From: Pseudomonas pohangensis
GTDB taxonomy: Bacteria; Pseudomonadota; Gammaproteobacteria; Pseudomonadales; Pseudomonadaceae
Assembly: GCF_900105995.1 (NCBI RefSeq)
Contig: NZ_LT629785.1
Location: 2,604,001 to 2,668,000, forward strand
Length of the DNA stretch: 64,000 nt
Direction of reading: 5' to 3'
The notes beneath the pieces were generated by a model that was given only the letters and a program-made list of their open reading frames with translations, did not search any database and was not told the origin of the DNA. A program made the position numbers and the translations under genes. This document shows positions 8,702 through 18,827 of the stretch, piece by piece (position 1 is the first letter of the stretch; each line of letters opens with the position of its first letter).

Positions 8702-8726
8702 AAAGGGCAGCTTGCGCTGCCCTTTT
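8702..8726 (-). terminator. Hairpin between eno and ftsB
   Basis: GGGCAGC (8705-8711) pairs with GCTGCCC (8716-8722) around TTGC, with AAA on one side and TTTT on the other, so it could act on either strand. On the minus strand it follows eno by about 46 nt and precedes the ftsB start by 23 nt. It probably reduces read-through from the highly expressed eno into ftsB-ispD. Confidence 0.65.
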
Positions 8727-8772
8727 ACCACTTCTGGACGCAGCAGAGAAAATCAGCTGCGTTCGGGCACTA

Positions 8773-10062
8773 TCAACCGCGGAATTCGGCACGGCCTTTA
8801 TAGGGAGCCTTGCCACCCAATTGCTCCTCGATACGCAGCAACTGGTTGTACTTGGAAACCCGATCCGAGCGGCACAGCGAACCGGTCTTGATCTGTCCGG
8901 CAGCCGTCCCCACCGCCAGATCAGCGATGGTGCTGTCTTCGGTTTCACCACTGCGATGGGAGATAACCGCCGTGTAACCGGCGGCCTTGGCCATCTGGAT
9001 GGCTTCCAGGGTCTCGGTCAGCGAGCCGATCTGGTTGAACTTGATCAGAATCGAGTTGGCGATCGACTCATCGATGCCGCGCTTGAGAATTCTGGTGTTG
9101 GTCACGAACAGGTCATCGCCGACCAGCTGCACCTTGGCGCCGATCTTGTCGGTCAGCACTTTCCAGCCGGCCCAGTCCGACTCGTCCATGCCATCTTCGA
9201 TGGAGATGATCGGGTAACGCTCGGCCAGACCGGCCAGATAATCGGCAAAACCGGCGCCGTCAAATACCTTGCCTTCACCGGCCAGGTCGTACTTGCCGTC
9301 TGCGTAGAACTCACTGGCTGCGCAGTCCAGCGCCAGGGTGACGTCGGTACCCAGCTGGTATCCGGCATTGGCGACTGCTTCGCTGATGGCTGCCAGAGCG
9401 TCTTCGTTCGACGCGAGATTCGGCGCAAAACCACCTTCATCACCGACCGAAGTGCTCAGGCCACGGGCTTTCAGCACCGCCTTGAGGTGATGAAAAATTT
9501 CCGTACCCATACGCAGACCATCGGAGAAGGTTCTGGCACCTACCGGCTGCACCATGAACTCCTGGATGTCGACGTTGTTATCGGCGTGCTCGCCGCCGTT
9601 GATGATATTCATCATCGGCACCGGCATCGAATACACACCCGGCGTACCGTTGAGGTCGGCGATATGCGCGTACAGAGGCACGCCTTTGGCCTTGGCCGCG
9701 GCTTTGGCGGCGGCCAGAGATACCGCAAGAATCGCATTGGCGCCCAGACTGGCTTTGTTCTCGGTGCCGTCCAGCTCGATCATGGCGTGATCGAGGACTT
9801 TTTGCTCACGGGCATCCTTGCCCAACAGCAGGTCACGGATCGGACCATTGATATTGGCTACCGCCTTGAGTACGCCCTTGCCCAGGTAACGACTCTTGTC
9901 GCCATCACGCAGTTCCAGTGCTTCACGCGAACCGGTAGAGGCGCCGGATGGTGCACAGGCACTGCCGACCATACCGTTATCCAGTATCACATCGGCTTCT
10001 ACGGTGGGATTGCCACGGGAATCGAGTACTTCACGACCCTTGATGTCGACGATTTTTGCCAT
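8773..10062 (-). CDS. eno: Enolase
   Basis: Converts 2-phosphoglycerate to phosphoenolpyruvate; in proteobacteria it is also a subunit of the RNA degradosome. The 429-residue protein has normal length. It begins MAKIVDIKGREVLDSRGNPT, holds the phosphate-loop region GEEx-type motifs, and has the enolase signature SHRSGETEDSTIADLAVG near residues 365-382. It follows kdsA by 45 nt in the pyrG-kdsA-eno order conserved in gamma-proteobacteria. Confidence 0.97.
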   Translation of the reverse strand: MAKIVDIKGREVLDSRGNPTVEADVILDNGMVGSACAPSGASTGSREALELRDGDKSRYLGKGVLKAVANINGPIRDLLLGKDAREQKVLDHAMIELDGTENKASLGANAILAVSLAAAKAAAKAKGVPLYAHIADLNGTPGVYSMPVPMMNIINGGEHADNNVDIQEFMVQPVGARTFSDGLRMGTEIFHHLKAVLKARGLSTSVGDEGGFAPNLASNEDALAAISEAVANAGYQLGTDVTLALDCAASEFYADGKYDLAGEGKVFDGAGFADYLAGLAERYPIISIEDGMDESDWAGWKVLTDKIGAKVQLVGDDLFVTNTRILKRGIDESIANSILIKFNQIGSLTETLEAIQMAKAAGYTAVISHRSGETEDSTIADLAVGTAAGQIKTGSLCRSDRVSKYNQLLRIEEQLGGKAPYKGRAEFRG

Positions 10063-10107
10063 GTTCGCGGTAACTCCAGAAATTGAAAGGGGAACTGATC
10101 GTTGGCG

Positions 10108-10953
10108 TTACGCAGTTACGATCGGCGCAAAGCTCTTGACCAGATCATCCAGCTGTTTGAGCTGGGTCAGGAAAGGTTCCAGCTTGTCCAGGCGCAAGGC
10201 GCAGGGGCCATCACACTTGGCGTTGTCCGGATCGGGGTGCGCCTCGAGAAACAGTCCGGCCAGGCCCTGGCTCATGCCGGCCTTGGCCAGATCGGTGACC
10301 TGGGCGCGGCGGCCACCGGCGGAATCCGAACGCCCGCCCGGCATCTGCAGGGCATGGGTCACATCAAAGAACACCGGGTATTCGAACTGCTTCATGATGC
10401 CGAAGCCGAGCATGTCGACCACCAGGTTGTTGTAACCGAAGGACGAGCCGCGCTCGCAGAGAATCAGCTGATCGTTGCCTGCCTCTTCACACTTGCTCAG
10501 GATATGTTTCATTTCCTGAGGCGCGAGGAACTGGGCCTTCTTGATATTGATCACCGCGCCGGTTCTGGCCATTGCCACCACCAGATCGGTCTGCCGTGAA
10601 AGGAACGCCGGCAGCTGGATGATGTCGCACACCGCGGCCACCGGTGCAGCCTGAGCGGGCTCATGCACATCGGTGATCACCGGCACGCCGAAAGTACTCT
10701 TCACTTCCTCGAAGATCTTCATGCCCTCTTCCAGGCCGGGGCCGCGGAAGGAGTTGATCGAGGAGCGGTTGGCCTTGTCGAAACTGGCCTTGAATACATA
10801 GGGAATGCCGAGCTTCTCGGTCACCCGCACGTATTCTTCACATGCCTGCATGGCCAGATCACGCGATTCCATCACATTGATCCCGCCGAACAGCACGAAC
10901 GGCTTGTCGTTGGCGATTTCGATATTGCCGACACGGATGATCTTCTGGCTCAT
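10108..10953 (-). CDS. kdsA: 3-deoxy-8-phosphooctulonate synthase
   Basis: Condenses arabinose 5-phosphate with phosphoenolpyruvate to Kdo 8-phosphate for the LPS inner core. The 281-residue protein fits the family. Conserved stretches include FKASFDKANRSS near residue 55, PVITDVHEP near residue 95 and DVTHALQMPGG near residue 200. It overlaps the end of pyrG by 4 nt and precedes eno. Confidence 0.96.
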   Translation of the reverse strand: MSQKIIRVGNIEIANDKPFVLFGGINVMESRDLAMQACEEYVRVTEKLGIPYVFKASFDKANRSSINSFRGPGLEEGMKIFEEVKSTFGVPVITDVHEPAQAAPVAAVCDIIQLPAFLSRQTDLVVAMARTGAVINIKKAQFLAPQEMKHILSKCEEAGNDQLILCERGSSFGYNNLVVDMLGFGIMKQFEYPVFFDVTHALQMPGGRSDSAGGRRAQVTDLAKAGMSQGLAGLFLEAHPDPDNAKCDGPCALRLDKLEPFLTQLKQLDDLVKSFAPIVTA

Positions 10954-12581
10954 GCCTGACGGGCCTTCTGCGCGAGCGCGGCACTGACGAAACCAGTGAA
11001 CAACGGATGGCCATCACGCGGCGTCGAGGTGAACTCCGGGTGGAACTGGCAGGCGACAAACCAGGGATGGTCCGGCGCTTCCACCACTTCCACCAGCGCA
11101 CCATCACCGGAGCGGCCGGTGACTTTCAGACCGGCTGCCAACAAGTCCGGCAACAGGTTGTTGTTCACTTCATAGCGGTGACGATGACGTTCGACAATCC
11201 GCTCCTTGCCGTAGCAGGCATAGACATTCGAACCTGACAGCAACTGACACTCCTGGGCGCCGAGGCGCATGGTGCCGCCCAGATCGGAGCCGGCATCACG
11301 GGTTTCCACTTCGCCGGTGGCATCTGCCCACTCGGTGATCAACCCGACAACCGGATGCCCGGAATGCAGATCAAACTCGGACGAGTTGGCATCGCTCCAG
11401 CCCAGTACGTTGCGGGCATACTCGATCACCGCCACCTGCATGCCCAGACAGATACCCAGATAAGGGATGTTGTTTTCACGGGCATGCTGTACCGCACGGA
11501 TCTTGCCTTCCACACCGCGCAGGCCAAAACCGCCCGGTACCAGAATGGCATCAGCCCCTTCGAGCAGGCCAACGCCCTGATTCTCGATATCTTCCGAGTC
11601 GATATAGCGCAGATTGACCTTGGTGCGGGTCTGGATGCCGGCATGACTCAGCGCCTCGATCAGCGACTTGTAGGCATCCAGCAGTTCCATGTACTTGCCG
11701 ACCATCGCGATGGTCACTTCGTGTTCGGGATGCAGCTTGGCATCCACCACCCGTTCCCACTCGGACAGGTCGGCCGGCTTGCAGTCCAGCCCGAAGCGCT
11801 CGACGACAATCTCGTCCAGGCCCTGGGCGTGCAGCACGGATGGAATCTTGTAGATGGTATCCACATCTTCCAGACCGATCACCGCACGTTCCTCGACGTT
11901 GGTGAACAGGGCGATCTTGCGCCGCGAGGACAGATCGATTTCGTGGTCGGAGCGGCAGATCAGCACATCCGGCTGCAGGCCGATGGAACGCAGTTCCTTG
12001 ACCGAATGCTGGGTCGGCTTGGTCTTGGTTTCGCCGGCGGTGGCGATATACGGCACCAGCGTCAGGTGCATGAGCATGGCGCGCTTGATGCCTACTTCCA
12101 GACGCAACTGGCGAATGGCCTCAAGGAACGGCTGCGACTCGATATCGCCTACCGTACCGCCAATTTCCACCATGGCGACATCGGCATCGCCGGCACCCTT
12201 GATGATCCGCCGCTTGATTTCGTCGGTGATGTGCGGGATGACCTGGATGGTCGCGCCCAGGTAGTCACCACGGCGCTCACGGCGCAGCACATCTTCGTAG
12301 ACCCGCCCGGTGGTGAAGTTGTTGTCCTGGGTCATGGTCGTGCGGATGAACCGCTCGTAATGCCCCAGATCCAGGTCGGTTTCGGCACCGTCGTGGGTAA
12401 CGAATACTTCACCGTGCTGGAACGGGCTCATGGTGCCCGGATCCACGTTGATATAAGGGTCCAGCTTGAGCATGGTGACCTTCAGGCCCCGCGCTTCCAG
12501 GATGGCCGCCAGTGATGCCGATGCAATGCCTTTCCCCAATGAAGAAACAACACCGCCCGTGACGAAAATGAAGCGCGTCAT
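10950..12581 (-). CDS. pyrG: CTP synthase
   Basis: Makes CTP from UTP, ATP and glutamine. The 543-residue protein has an N-terminal amidoligase domain starting with the P-loop-like GGVVSSLGKG (residues 9-18). A C-terminal class I glutamine amidotransferase domain has the nucleophile Cys in GICLGMQ near residue 377 and the His/Glu pair in the terminal HPEF motif. The 156-nt leader before it contains a short hairpin (GGCGG/CCGCC near 12605-12619) of unknown importance. It is followed by kdsA with a 4-nt overlap. Confidence 0.97.
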   Translation of the reverse strand: MTRFIFVTGGVVSSLGKGIASASLAAILEARGLKVTMLKLDPYINVDPGTMSPFQHGEVFVTHDGAETDLDLGHYERFIRTTMTQDNNFTTGRVYEDVLRRERRGDYLGATIQVIPHITDEIKRRIIKGAGDADVAMVEIGGTVGDIESQPFLEAIRQLRLEVGIKRAMLMHLTLVPYIATAGETKTKPTQHSVKELRSIGLQPDVLICRSDHEIDLSSRRKIALFTNVEERAVIGLEDVDTIYKIPSVLHAQGLDEIVVERFGLDCKPADLSEWERVVDAKLHPEHEVTIAMVGKYMELLDAYKSLIEALSHAGIQTRTKVNLRYIDSEDIENQGVGLLEGADAILVPGGFGLRGVEGKIRAVQHARENNIPYLGICLGMQVAVIEYARNVLGWSDANSSEFDLHSGHPVVGLITEWADATGEVETRDAGSDLGGTMRLGAQECQLLSGSNVYACYGKERIVERHRHRYEVNNNLLPDLLAAGLKVTGRSGDGALVEVVEAPDHPWFVACQFHPEFTSTPRDGHPLFTGFVSAALAQKARQA

Positions 12582-12737
12582 AAAAACCCTAGAAGTCTGC
12601 GTTTAGGCGGTCAGGCCGCCGGGGGAAAAGCTCAACAGGCTTTATCAGCCTGCCTGAAATAGCCGACTTCCACGGATCCGCTGGGGTTCCGCAAAAGTTG
12701 TATCAAGACGGGAGAGCAGTCTACCGGAAAGGCCTAT

Positions 12738-14057
12738 CTAGCTCAAACCTTGTGCGCTGTCTGCGGGACGCCAGATGAGCTGCCACGATTCACCCGCCGC
12801 AGCCCCTGATCCGGGCAGGTTGGCGACTGCCAGCAACTCTTCGCCACGATAGAGCAACGGCAGGCGCGCTCTGGCAAAGGCCGGAATCTGCAGCTCATTG
12901 AGCAATCGCTTGAGATCACGATGCCCCCGGCCGGGGATGTACAGGGATTCACCACCCTGCCGGTAGCGAACACCCAGCGGTCCGGCTGGCGCCTCACCGG
13001 CAAAATACAGCTGTCCGTTATCGGGGAGCTGCAGCCGCTGGCGTGGATCTGGCCAGACGAGCTGGCCCGCCAGCGGGCGCAGCCAGGTCTCGGGCACCCA
13101 CCACAGGCGATTGGCGCAGCGCTGCAGCTCGCCACTGGCCAGGCACCAGCGCGGCTGGGCATCAATCGCTGCATCGCGCAGGGCGTACCAGCCGGCCCAA
13201 TGCGCGCTGTCCGGCAGCTCCGTCAGGGGCGCAAGAAAGGTCCGCAATAGATTGCGCTGGCGTGCCTCACTCAAACGCTTCAGCGCCTGCAGGTCCAGCG
13301 ATGGCAGTGCCAGCCAGACCGGCTGCGCAGGCAGGACGACGGTGCGCAGATCCTGCTCAGCAAACTCGTCCAGCAGCGCTTGCGCCTCGGCCAGATGCCC
13401 GGCGGTGCGCGCAAGAACGTCACTGCTGGCCGGCCAGCGCTGTTCGAGCAGCGGGATTACCTGCTGCCGCAGGAAGTTGCGCGCGTATTGCACATCCTGA
13501 TTGGACGGGTCCTCGATCCAGACCAGCCGATGCTGTCGCGCATAGGCTTCCAGTTCGGCACGCGAGACATCCAGCAGCGGCCGCAGCAAGCGGCCCGCAC
13601 CCAATACCCGCTGTCGGGGCATGCCGGCCAGCCCCTTGACGCCGGAGCCGCGCAGCAACCTGAACAACAGGGTTTCCGCCTGATCGTCGCGATGCTGTGC
13701 AGTCAGCAGCACCTCTTCAGGCGCAAGCAGTCGTCCGAACGCCAGATAACGGGCGTTGCGGGCGGCGCGCTCAAGGCTGGCGGAGCTGCGCTGCACGCTA
13801 ACCTGTTCAACCCGCAATGGCACGTCGAAGGCCTGGCAGACCTGCCGGCAGTGGTCCGGCCAGCCCTTCGCCACTGCCTGCAAACCGTGCTCGATATGGA
13901 TCGCCGAAAGCGCTGGCAGCTTTTCCACCCGACCGAGGCAGGTCAGCAGATGCAGCAGAACCGTTGAGTCCAGCCCGCCGGAAAATGCCACACGCCAGGC
14001 CGGCGCATCACGCCAGGGCAACAGGGATTCAAGCAGGCGCAGTTCAAGAGATTTCAT
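12738..14057 (-). CDS. tilS: tRNA(Ile)-lysidine synthetase
   Basis: Adds lysine to C34 of tRNA-Ile2 so that it reads AUA. The 439-residue protein has the PP-loop SGGLDS at residues 26-31. The N-type ATP pyrophosphatase domain contains AQHRDDQAETLLFRLLRGSG. C-terminal TilS substrate-recognition domains end near residue 430. It lies between accA and pyrG, its usual place in gamma-proteobacteria, and is separated from accA by a hairpin terminator. Confidence 0.95.
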   Translation of the reverse strand: MKSLELRLLESLLPWRDAPAWRVAFSGGLDSTVLLHLLTCLGRVEKLPALSAIHIEHGLQAVAKGWPDHCRQVCQAFDVPLRVEQVSVQRSSASLERAARNARYLAFGRLLAPEEVLLTAQHRDDQAETLLFRLLRGSGVKGLAGMPRQRVLGAGRLLRPLLDVSRAELEAYARQHRLVWIEDPSNQDVQYARNFLRQQVIPLLEQRWPASSDVLARTAGHLAEAQALLDEFAEQDLRTVVLPAQPVWLALPSLDLQALKRLSEARQRNLLRTFLAPLTELPDSAHWAGWYALRDAAIDAQPRWCLASGELQRCANRLWWVPETWLRPLAGQLVWPDPRQRLQLPDNGQLYFAGEAPAGPLGVRYRQGGESLYIPGRGHRDLKRLLNELQIPAFARARLPLLYRGEELLAVANLPGSGAAAGESWQLIWRPADSAQGLS

Positions 14058-14076
14058 GGAATACCCGCTAGAAACA

Positions 14077-14100
14077 ACAACGGGCCCTCAGGCCCGTTGT
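14077..14100 (-). terminator. Perfect 10-bp hairpin after accA
   Basis: ACAACGGGCC (14077-14086) pairs with GGCCCGTTGT (14091-14100) around CTCA. It lies 15 nt past the accA stop and is followed on the minus strand by TTCTAG, a poor T-tract. Termination may therefore be partial, allowing some read-through into tilS 20 nt further on. Confidence 0.65.
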
Positions 14101-14115
14101 GCGTGCAATGCCTGA

Positions 14116-15066
14116 TCAGGCAATGCCGTAACTCATCAGGCGCGCATAACGGCGCTCGAGTAATTTTTCCGTATCGAGCTGCTTCAGCTCCGCAAGTTGC
14201 TTTACCAGATGATCACGAATGTTCGCAGCCGTGTCTTGCGGGTTGCTGTGGGCGCCGCCCATCGGTTCGGCTATGACATTATCGACAATGCCCAGCCCCT
14301 TCAGGCGCTCAGCGGTGATGCCCATGGCCTCCGCCGCTTCCGGGGCCTTTTCTGCCGTCTTCCAGAGAATCGAGGCACAGCCCTCCGGCGAAATCACCGA
14401 ATAGGTCGAGTACTGCAGCATGTTCAGCGTGTCGCAGACGCCAATCGCCAGCGCTCCGCCGGAACCGCCCTCACCAATCACCGTGGCAATGATCGGTGTC
14501 TTCAGGCGCGCCATTACCCGCAGATTCCAGGCAATCGCCTCACTCTGGCCGCGCTCTTCCGCATCGATGCCCGGGTAAGCACCGGGCGTATCGATGAAGG
14601 TCAGAATCGGCAACTTGAAGCGCTCGGCCATTTCCATCAGGCGGCAGGCCTTGCGATAGCCTTCCGGCCGCGGCATGCCGAAATTGCGCCGCACCTTCTC
14701 GCGCACTTCACGGCCTTTCTGATGGCCAATAACCATCACCGGTTCACCTTCCAGGCGGGCAATGCCCCCGACAATGGCGGCGTCGTCCGAGAAGTGCCGG
14801 TCACCGTGCAGCTCATCGAATTCGGTGAAGATGTGCTCCAGATAATCCAGGGTGTAGGGCCGCCGCGGATGACGGGCCAGACGGGCGATCTGCCAGCTGG
14901 TCAGATTACTGAAGATACTTTCGGTAAGTGCGTTGCTCTTGTCCTGCAGTCGGGCAATCTCGTCACTGATATTCAACGAGTTGTCATTTCCCACCAGTCG
15001 CAGCCCGTCAATCTTGGCTTGCAGGTCGGCAATCGGCTGTTCGAAATCAAGAAAATTCGGGTTCAT
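14116..15066 (-). CDS. accA: Acetyl-CoA carboxylase carboxyltransferase subunit alpha
   Basis: With AccD it moves the carboxyl group from biotin to acetyl-CoA, the first committed step of fatty acid synthesis. From MNPNFLDFEQPIADLQAKI the protein has 316 residues, the usual length. It contains the crotonase-like stretches IDTPGAYPGIDAEERGQ and GEGGSGGALAIG. The in-frame ATG at 15117 adds 17 residues unlike the family. GACGGAAAG precedes the chosen start. The stop lies in a small palindrome (14109-14122). Confidence 0.96.
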   Translation of the reverse strand: MNPNFLDFEQPIADLQAKIDGLRLVGNDNSLNISDEIARLQDKSNALTESIFSNLTSWQIARLARHPRRPYTLDYLEHIFTEFDELHGDRHFSDDAAIVGGIARLEGEPVMVIGHQKGREVREKVRRNFGMPRPEGYRKACRLMEMAERFKLPILTFIDTPGAYPGIDAEERGQSEAIAWNLRVMARLKTPIIATVIGEGGSGGALAIGVCDTLNMLQYSTYSVISPEGCASILWKTAEKAPEAAEAMGITAERLKGLGIVDNVIAEPMGGAHSNPQDTAANIRDHLVKQLAELKQLDTEKLLERRYARLMSYGIA

Positions 15067-15194
15067 GGTCTTTCCGTCTGAAACCGGCGGCCTGTTGCCC
15101 TGCCGGTTTGGTGTCATTTACGCCTTACATTACGGGATCAGGCGCCACGGGTCGATACCAATGCGGCTATTAGCTAAACATCAGCGGCCACGCA

Positions 15195-18100
15195 TCAGCG
15201 ATAGTGCAAAAAGACGTTGTCGCGTCCGAACTGGTCACGCAATGCCTGTATCAGCGCATCTGCCGGGTCGATCCGCCAGCCATCGCCGAACTGCAACAAT
15301 GCCTTGGCACTGCTACCGGTATAGTCCAAAGTCAGCGGACAGGCACCCCTGTGCCTTGCACAAAGTTCGCCAAGCCAGCGCAAGCGATCACCCTGCAAAC
15401 CGGCTGCATCAACCTTCAGACGCAGACTTTCGGCCAGCGCGGTACGCGCCTCTTCCAGCCCCAGCACGCGTTTGGCGCGCAAGCGCAAGCCGCCGGAAAA
15501 GTCGTCATTGCTCACTTCACCTTCGACCACCACCAGCGCATCGGTCTGCAACAGGGCCTGGGCGGCGGCAAAAGCCTCGGCAAACAGTGACGCCTCGATA
15601 CGCCCGGAGCGGTCATCCAGGGTCACGAAGCCCATCTTGTCGCCTTTCTTGTTCTTCATCACGCGCAGGTTGACGATCAGCCCGGCCACTGTCTGCGTAT
15701 CACGCGCAGGCTTCAGGTCGATGATGCGCTGACGGGCGAAACGCCGGACCTCGCCTTCGTACTCATCAATCGGATGCCCGGTCAGATACAGCCCCAGGGT
15801 TTCCTTTTCGCCACGCAGCCGCTCCTTGAGAGACAGCGCGCGGGCACCGCGGTGATTGGCATAAACGTCCAGATCCGGCTCGGCAAACAACCCGCCGAAC
15901 AGATCGGCATGCCCACTGTCATGGCTGCGCGCGGCCTGTTCCGCCGCCGTGACCGCCTCTTCCATGGCCGCCAGCAACACCGCCCGGTTACGATCGACAT
16001 TGGCCTGATAGGCCTTGAGCTCTTCATGGAAACAGGGGCCGAGCCGATCCAGGGCACCGCCACGGATCAGCGCCTCCAGGGTGCGTTTGTTGATGCGCTT
16101 GAGATCGACCCGCGCGCAAAAATCGAACAGATCCTTGAACGGCCCATGACTGCGGGCTTCTACCAGCGCTTCAACCGGGCCCTCGCCCACCCCCTTGATC
16201 GCGCCGAGTCCGTAGATGATGTGGCCATCGGCATCCACGGTAAACTTGAATTCCGAGTTATTCACATCCGGCGCGTCAAGGCGCAGCTTCATGCTGCGGC
16301 ACTCCTCGATCAGCGTCACCACCTTGTCGGTGTTGTGCATGTCCGCCGACAGCACCGCCGCCATGAATGGCGCCGGGTAATGGGTCTTCAGCCAGGCGGT
16401 CTGGTAGGAGACCAGACCGTAGGCCGCCGAGTGCGACTTGTTGAAACCGTAACCGGCGAATTTTTCCACCAGATCGAAGATATTGCCGGCCAGCTCGGCA
16501 TTGATGCCATTGCCGGCACAACCTTCGATGAAGCCGCCGCGCTGCTTGGCCATTTCCTCGGGTTTTTTCTTGCCCATGGCACGACGCAGCATGTCGGCGC
16601 CACCCAGCGTGTAGCCGGCCATGACCTGGGCAATCTGCATTACCTGTTCCTGATACAGGATGATGCCGTAGGTCGGCGCCAGTACCGGCTTGAGGCCATC
16701 GTACTGATAATCCGGATGCGGGTAGGCCAGCTCGGCACGGCCGTGCTTGCGGTTGATGAAGTCATCAACCATGCCCGACTGCAGCGGGCCTGGGCGGAAC
16801 AGTGCCACCAGCGCGATCAGGTCTTCCAGACAGTCGGGCTTGAGCTTCTTGATCAGCTCCTTCATGCCACGCGATTCCAGCTGGAACACCGCCGTGGTTT
16901 CAGCCTTCTGCAGCATCTGGAAGGTCTGCTTGTCATCCAGCGGAATGAAATCGATATCCAGCGCCGGCAGGCCCTGCTTGGCCTGCTCGCGATTGATCGT
17001 TTCCATCGCCCACTTGATGATGGTCAGCGTACGCAGGCCGAGGAAGTCGAACTTGACCAGCCCGGCCGCCTCCACATCGTCCTTGTCGAACTGGGTTACC
17101 AGGCCATCGCCTTCGTCATCGCAGTAGATCGGCGAAAAATCGGTCAGTTTGGTCGGCGCAATCACCACGCCGCCGGCATGCTTGCCGACGTTACGCACCA
17201 CGCCCTCGAGCTTGAGCGCCATTTCCCAGATTTCCGCTGCCTCTTCATCGACCTTGAGAAAGTCGCGCAGCGGCTCCTCCATCTCGAAGGCCTTTTCCAG
17301 CGTCATGCCGACTTCGAAGGGAATCATCTTCGACAGGCGGTCCGCCAGCCCGTAGGACTTGCCCTGCACCCGGGCCACATCACGCACCACCGCCTTGGCC
17401 GCCATGGAGCCGAAAGTGATGATCTGGCTGACGGCATCGCGACCGTACTTGTCGGCCACGTAATCGATTACCCGATCACGCCCGTCCATGCAGAAGTCGA
17501 CGTCAAAGTCGGGCATCGAGACCCGCTCGGGATTGAGGAAGCGCTCGAACAGCAGGTCGTAAGCCAAGGGGTCCAGGTCGGTAATGCGCAGCACATAGGC
17601 CACCAGCGAACCGGCGCCGGAGCCACGCCCCGGGCCCACCGGCACTCCGTTGTTCTTCGCCCACTTGATGAAGTCCATGACGATCAGGAAGTAACCGGGG
17701 AAGCCCATCTGGATGATGATATCCAGCTCGAACTGCAGCCGGTCCAGATAGACCTGCCGCTTCTGCGCATAATCCGGCGTGGTTGCCTGCGGCCAGAGTA
17801 CTGCCAGTCGCTCTTCCAGCCCCTCATGGGAGACCAGTCGCAGGTAATCATCGATGCTCATACCTTCCGGCGTCGGGAAATCCGGCAGGAAGTGCTTGCC
17901 CAGCTGCACCTCGATATTGCAACGGCGGGCAATCTCGACCGAATTGGCCAGCGCCTCGGGCAGGTCGGCAAACAGCTCGGCCATTTCCTCGGGCGACTTC
18001 AGGTACTGCTGATCGGAATAGGTACGCGGCCGCCGCGGATCATCCAGCGCCCGCCCCTCGCCAATGCAGACACGGGTTTCATGGGCCTCGAAGTCGGTCT

Positions 18101-18716
18101 GTTTGAGGAAGCGCACATCATTGGTTGCTACCAGCGGCACCTGACAGCGCTGGGCCAGCTCCACCGCCAGATGCAGGTGCTCTTCATCATTGACGCGGTT
18201 GGTGCGCTGTACTTCTAGATAGAAACGCTCGGGGAACACTGCCTGCCATTCGGCCAGCAGGGCCTGCGCCTCATTGCTGTTGCCCGCCAGAAGGGCCAGG
18301 CCGACCTCACCCTCGCGGGAACCGGACAGGGCAATCAGCCCCTCGGCTGCCTGCTTGACCCAGTCGCGCTCGATGATCACTTCACCATTGCGCTGGCCTT
18401 CGATAAATCCGCGGGAAATCAGTTCGGTGAGATTGCGGTAACCCTTGCCATTCATCGCCAGCAGGGTCATGCGCGTCAGCGGGCCGTCCTCGGCAGGATT
18501 GGCCAGCCAGATATCCGCACCGCAGATCGGCTTGATTCCGGCCGCCATGGCCGCCTTGTAGAACTTCACCAGCGCACACAGGTTGCCCTGATCGGTAACC
18601 GCAACCGCCGGCAAGCCGGCGGAAACCAGGGCCTTGATCAGGGGTTTGACCCGCACCAGGCCATCGACCAGGGAGTACTCGGTGTGCAGGCGCAAGTGGA
18701 CAAAGCTGGCAGTCAT
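15195..18716 (-). CDS. dnaE: DNA polymerase III subunit alpha
   Basis: Catalytic subunit of the replicative polymerase. The 1173-residue protein has the order expected for DnaE1: an N-terminal PHP domain (FVHLRLHTEYSLVDG), the polymerase active site with the PDFDVDF triad near residue 400, helix-hairpin-helix regions, and a C-terminal OB fold near residues 990-1070 (VAGLIVNLRVMKNKKGDKM). It is preceded by rnhB and followed by accA, the conserved lpxB-rnhB-dnaE-accA order. Confidence 0.97.
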   Translation of the reverse strand: MTASFVHLRLHTEYSLVDGLVRVKPLIKALVSAGLPAVAVTDQGNLCALVKFYKAAMAAGIKPICGADIWLANPAEDGPLTRMTLLAMNGKGYRNLTELISRGFIEGQRNGEVIIERDWVKQAAEGLIALSGSREGEVGLALLAGNSNEAQALLAEWQAVFPERFYLEVQRTNRVNDEEHLHLAVELAQRCQVPLVATNDVRFLKQTDFEAHETRVCIGEGRALDDPRRPRTYSDQQYLKSPEEMAELFADLPEALANSVEIARRCNIEVQLGKHFLPDFPTPEGMSIDDYLRLVSHEGLEERLAVLWPQATTPDYAQKRQVYLDRLQFELDIIIQMGFPGYFLIVMDFIKWAKNNGVPVGPGRGSGAGSLVAYVLRITDLDPLAYDLLFERFLNPERVSMPDFDVDFCMDGRDRVIDYVADKYGRDAVSQIITFGSMAAKAVVRDVARVQGKSYGLADRLSKMIPFEVGMTLEKAFEMEEPLRDFLKVDEEAAEIWEMALKLEGVVRNVGKHAGGVVIAPTKLTDFSPIYCDDEGDGLVTQFDKDDVEAAGLVKFDFLGLRTLTIIKWAMETINREQAKQGLPALDIDFIPLDDKQTFQMLQKAETTAVFQLESRGMKELIKKLKPDCLEDLIALVALFRPGPLQSGMVDDFINRKHGRAELAYPHPDYQYDGLKPVLAPTYGIILYQEQVMQIAQVMAGYTLGGADMLRRAMGKKKPEEMAKQRGGFIEGCAGNGINAELAGNIFDLVEKFAGYGFNKSHSAAYGLVSYQTAWLKTHYPAPFMAAVLSADMHNTDKVVTLIEECRSMKLRLDAPDVNNSEFKFTVDADGHIIYGLGAIKGVGEGPVEALVEARSHGPFKDLFDFCARVDLKRINKRTLEALIRGGALDRLGPCFHEELKAYQANVDRNRAVLLAAMEEAVTAAEQAARSHDSGHADLFGGLFAEPDLDVYANHRGARALSLKERLRGEKETLGLYLTGHPIDEYEGEVRRFARQRIIDLKPARDTQTVAGLIVNLRVMKNKKGDKMGFVTLDDRSGRIEASLFAEAFAAAQALLQTDALVVVEGEVSNDDFSGGLRLRAKRVLGLEEARTALAESLRLKVDAAGLQGDRLRWLGELCARHRGACPLTLDYTGSSAKALLQFGDGWRIDPADALIQALRDQFGRDNVFLHYR

Positions 18717-18827
18717 GAAAATTCCACGGGACTCAAAAATGACAGAACCCGGATTGTACCGGCCTGCGGCTGGCGACGAAGGGCAAAATCATGCCGGAAT
18801 CATTGTTTTTTCAAAGACTTCAGTGAT

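Noticed and set aside
8374..10086. Open frame of 570 codons antisense to ftsB and eno
   Set aside because: Shadow of the conserved eno reading frame, with the same His/Gln/Gly-rich composition and no motif.
15774..18218. Open frame of 814 codons on the plus strand, antisense to dnaE
   Set aside because: It is an exact mirror of dnaE codon periodicity in GC-rich DNA. It has no ribosome site, no recognisable domain and a biased composition rich in His, Gln and Arg.
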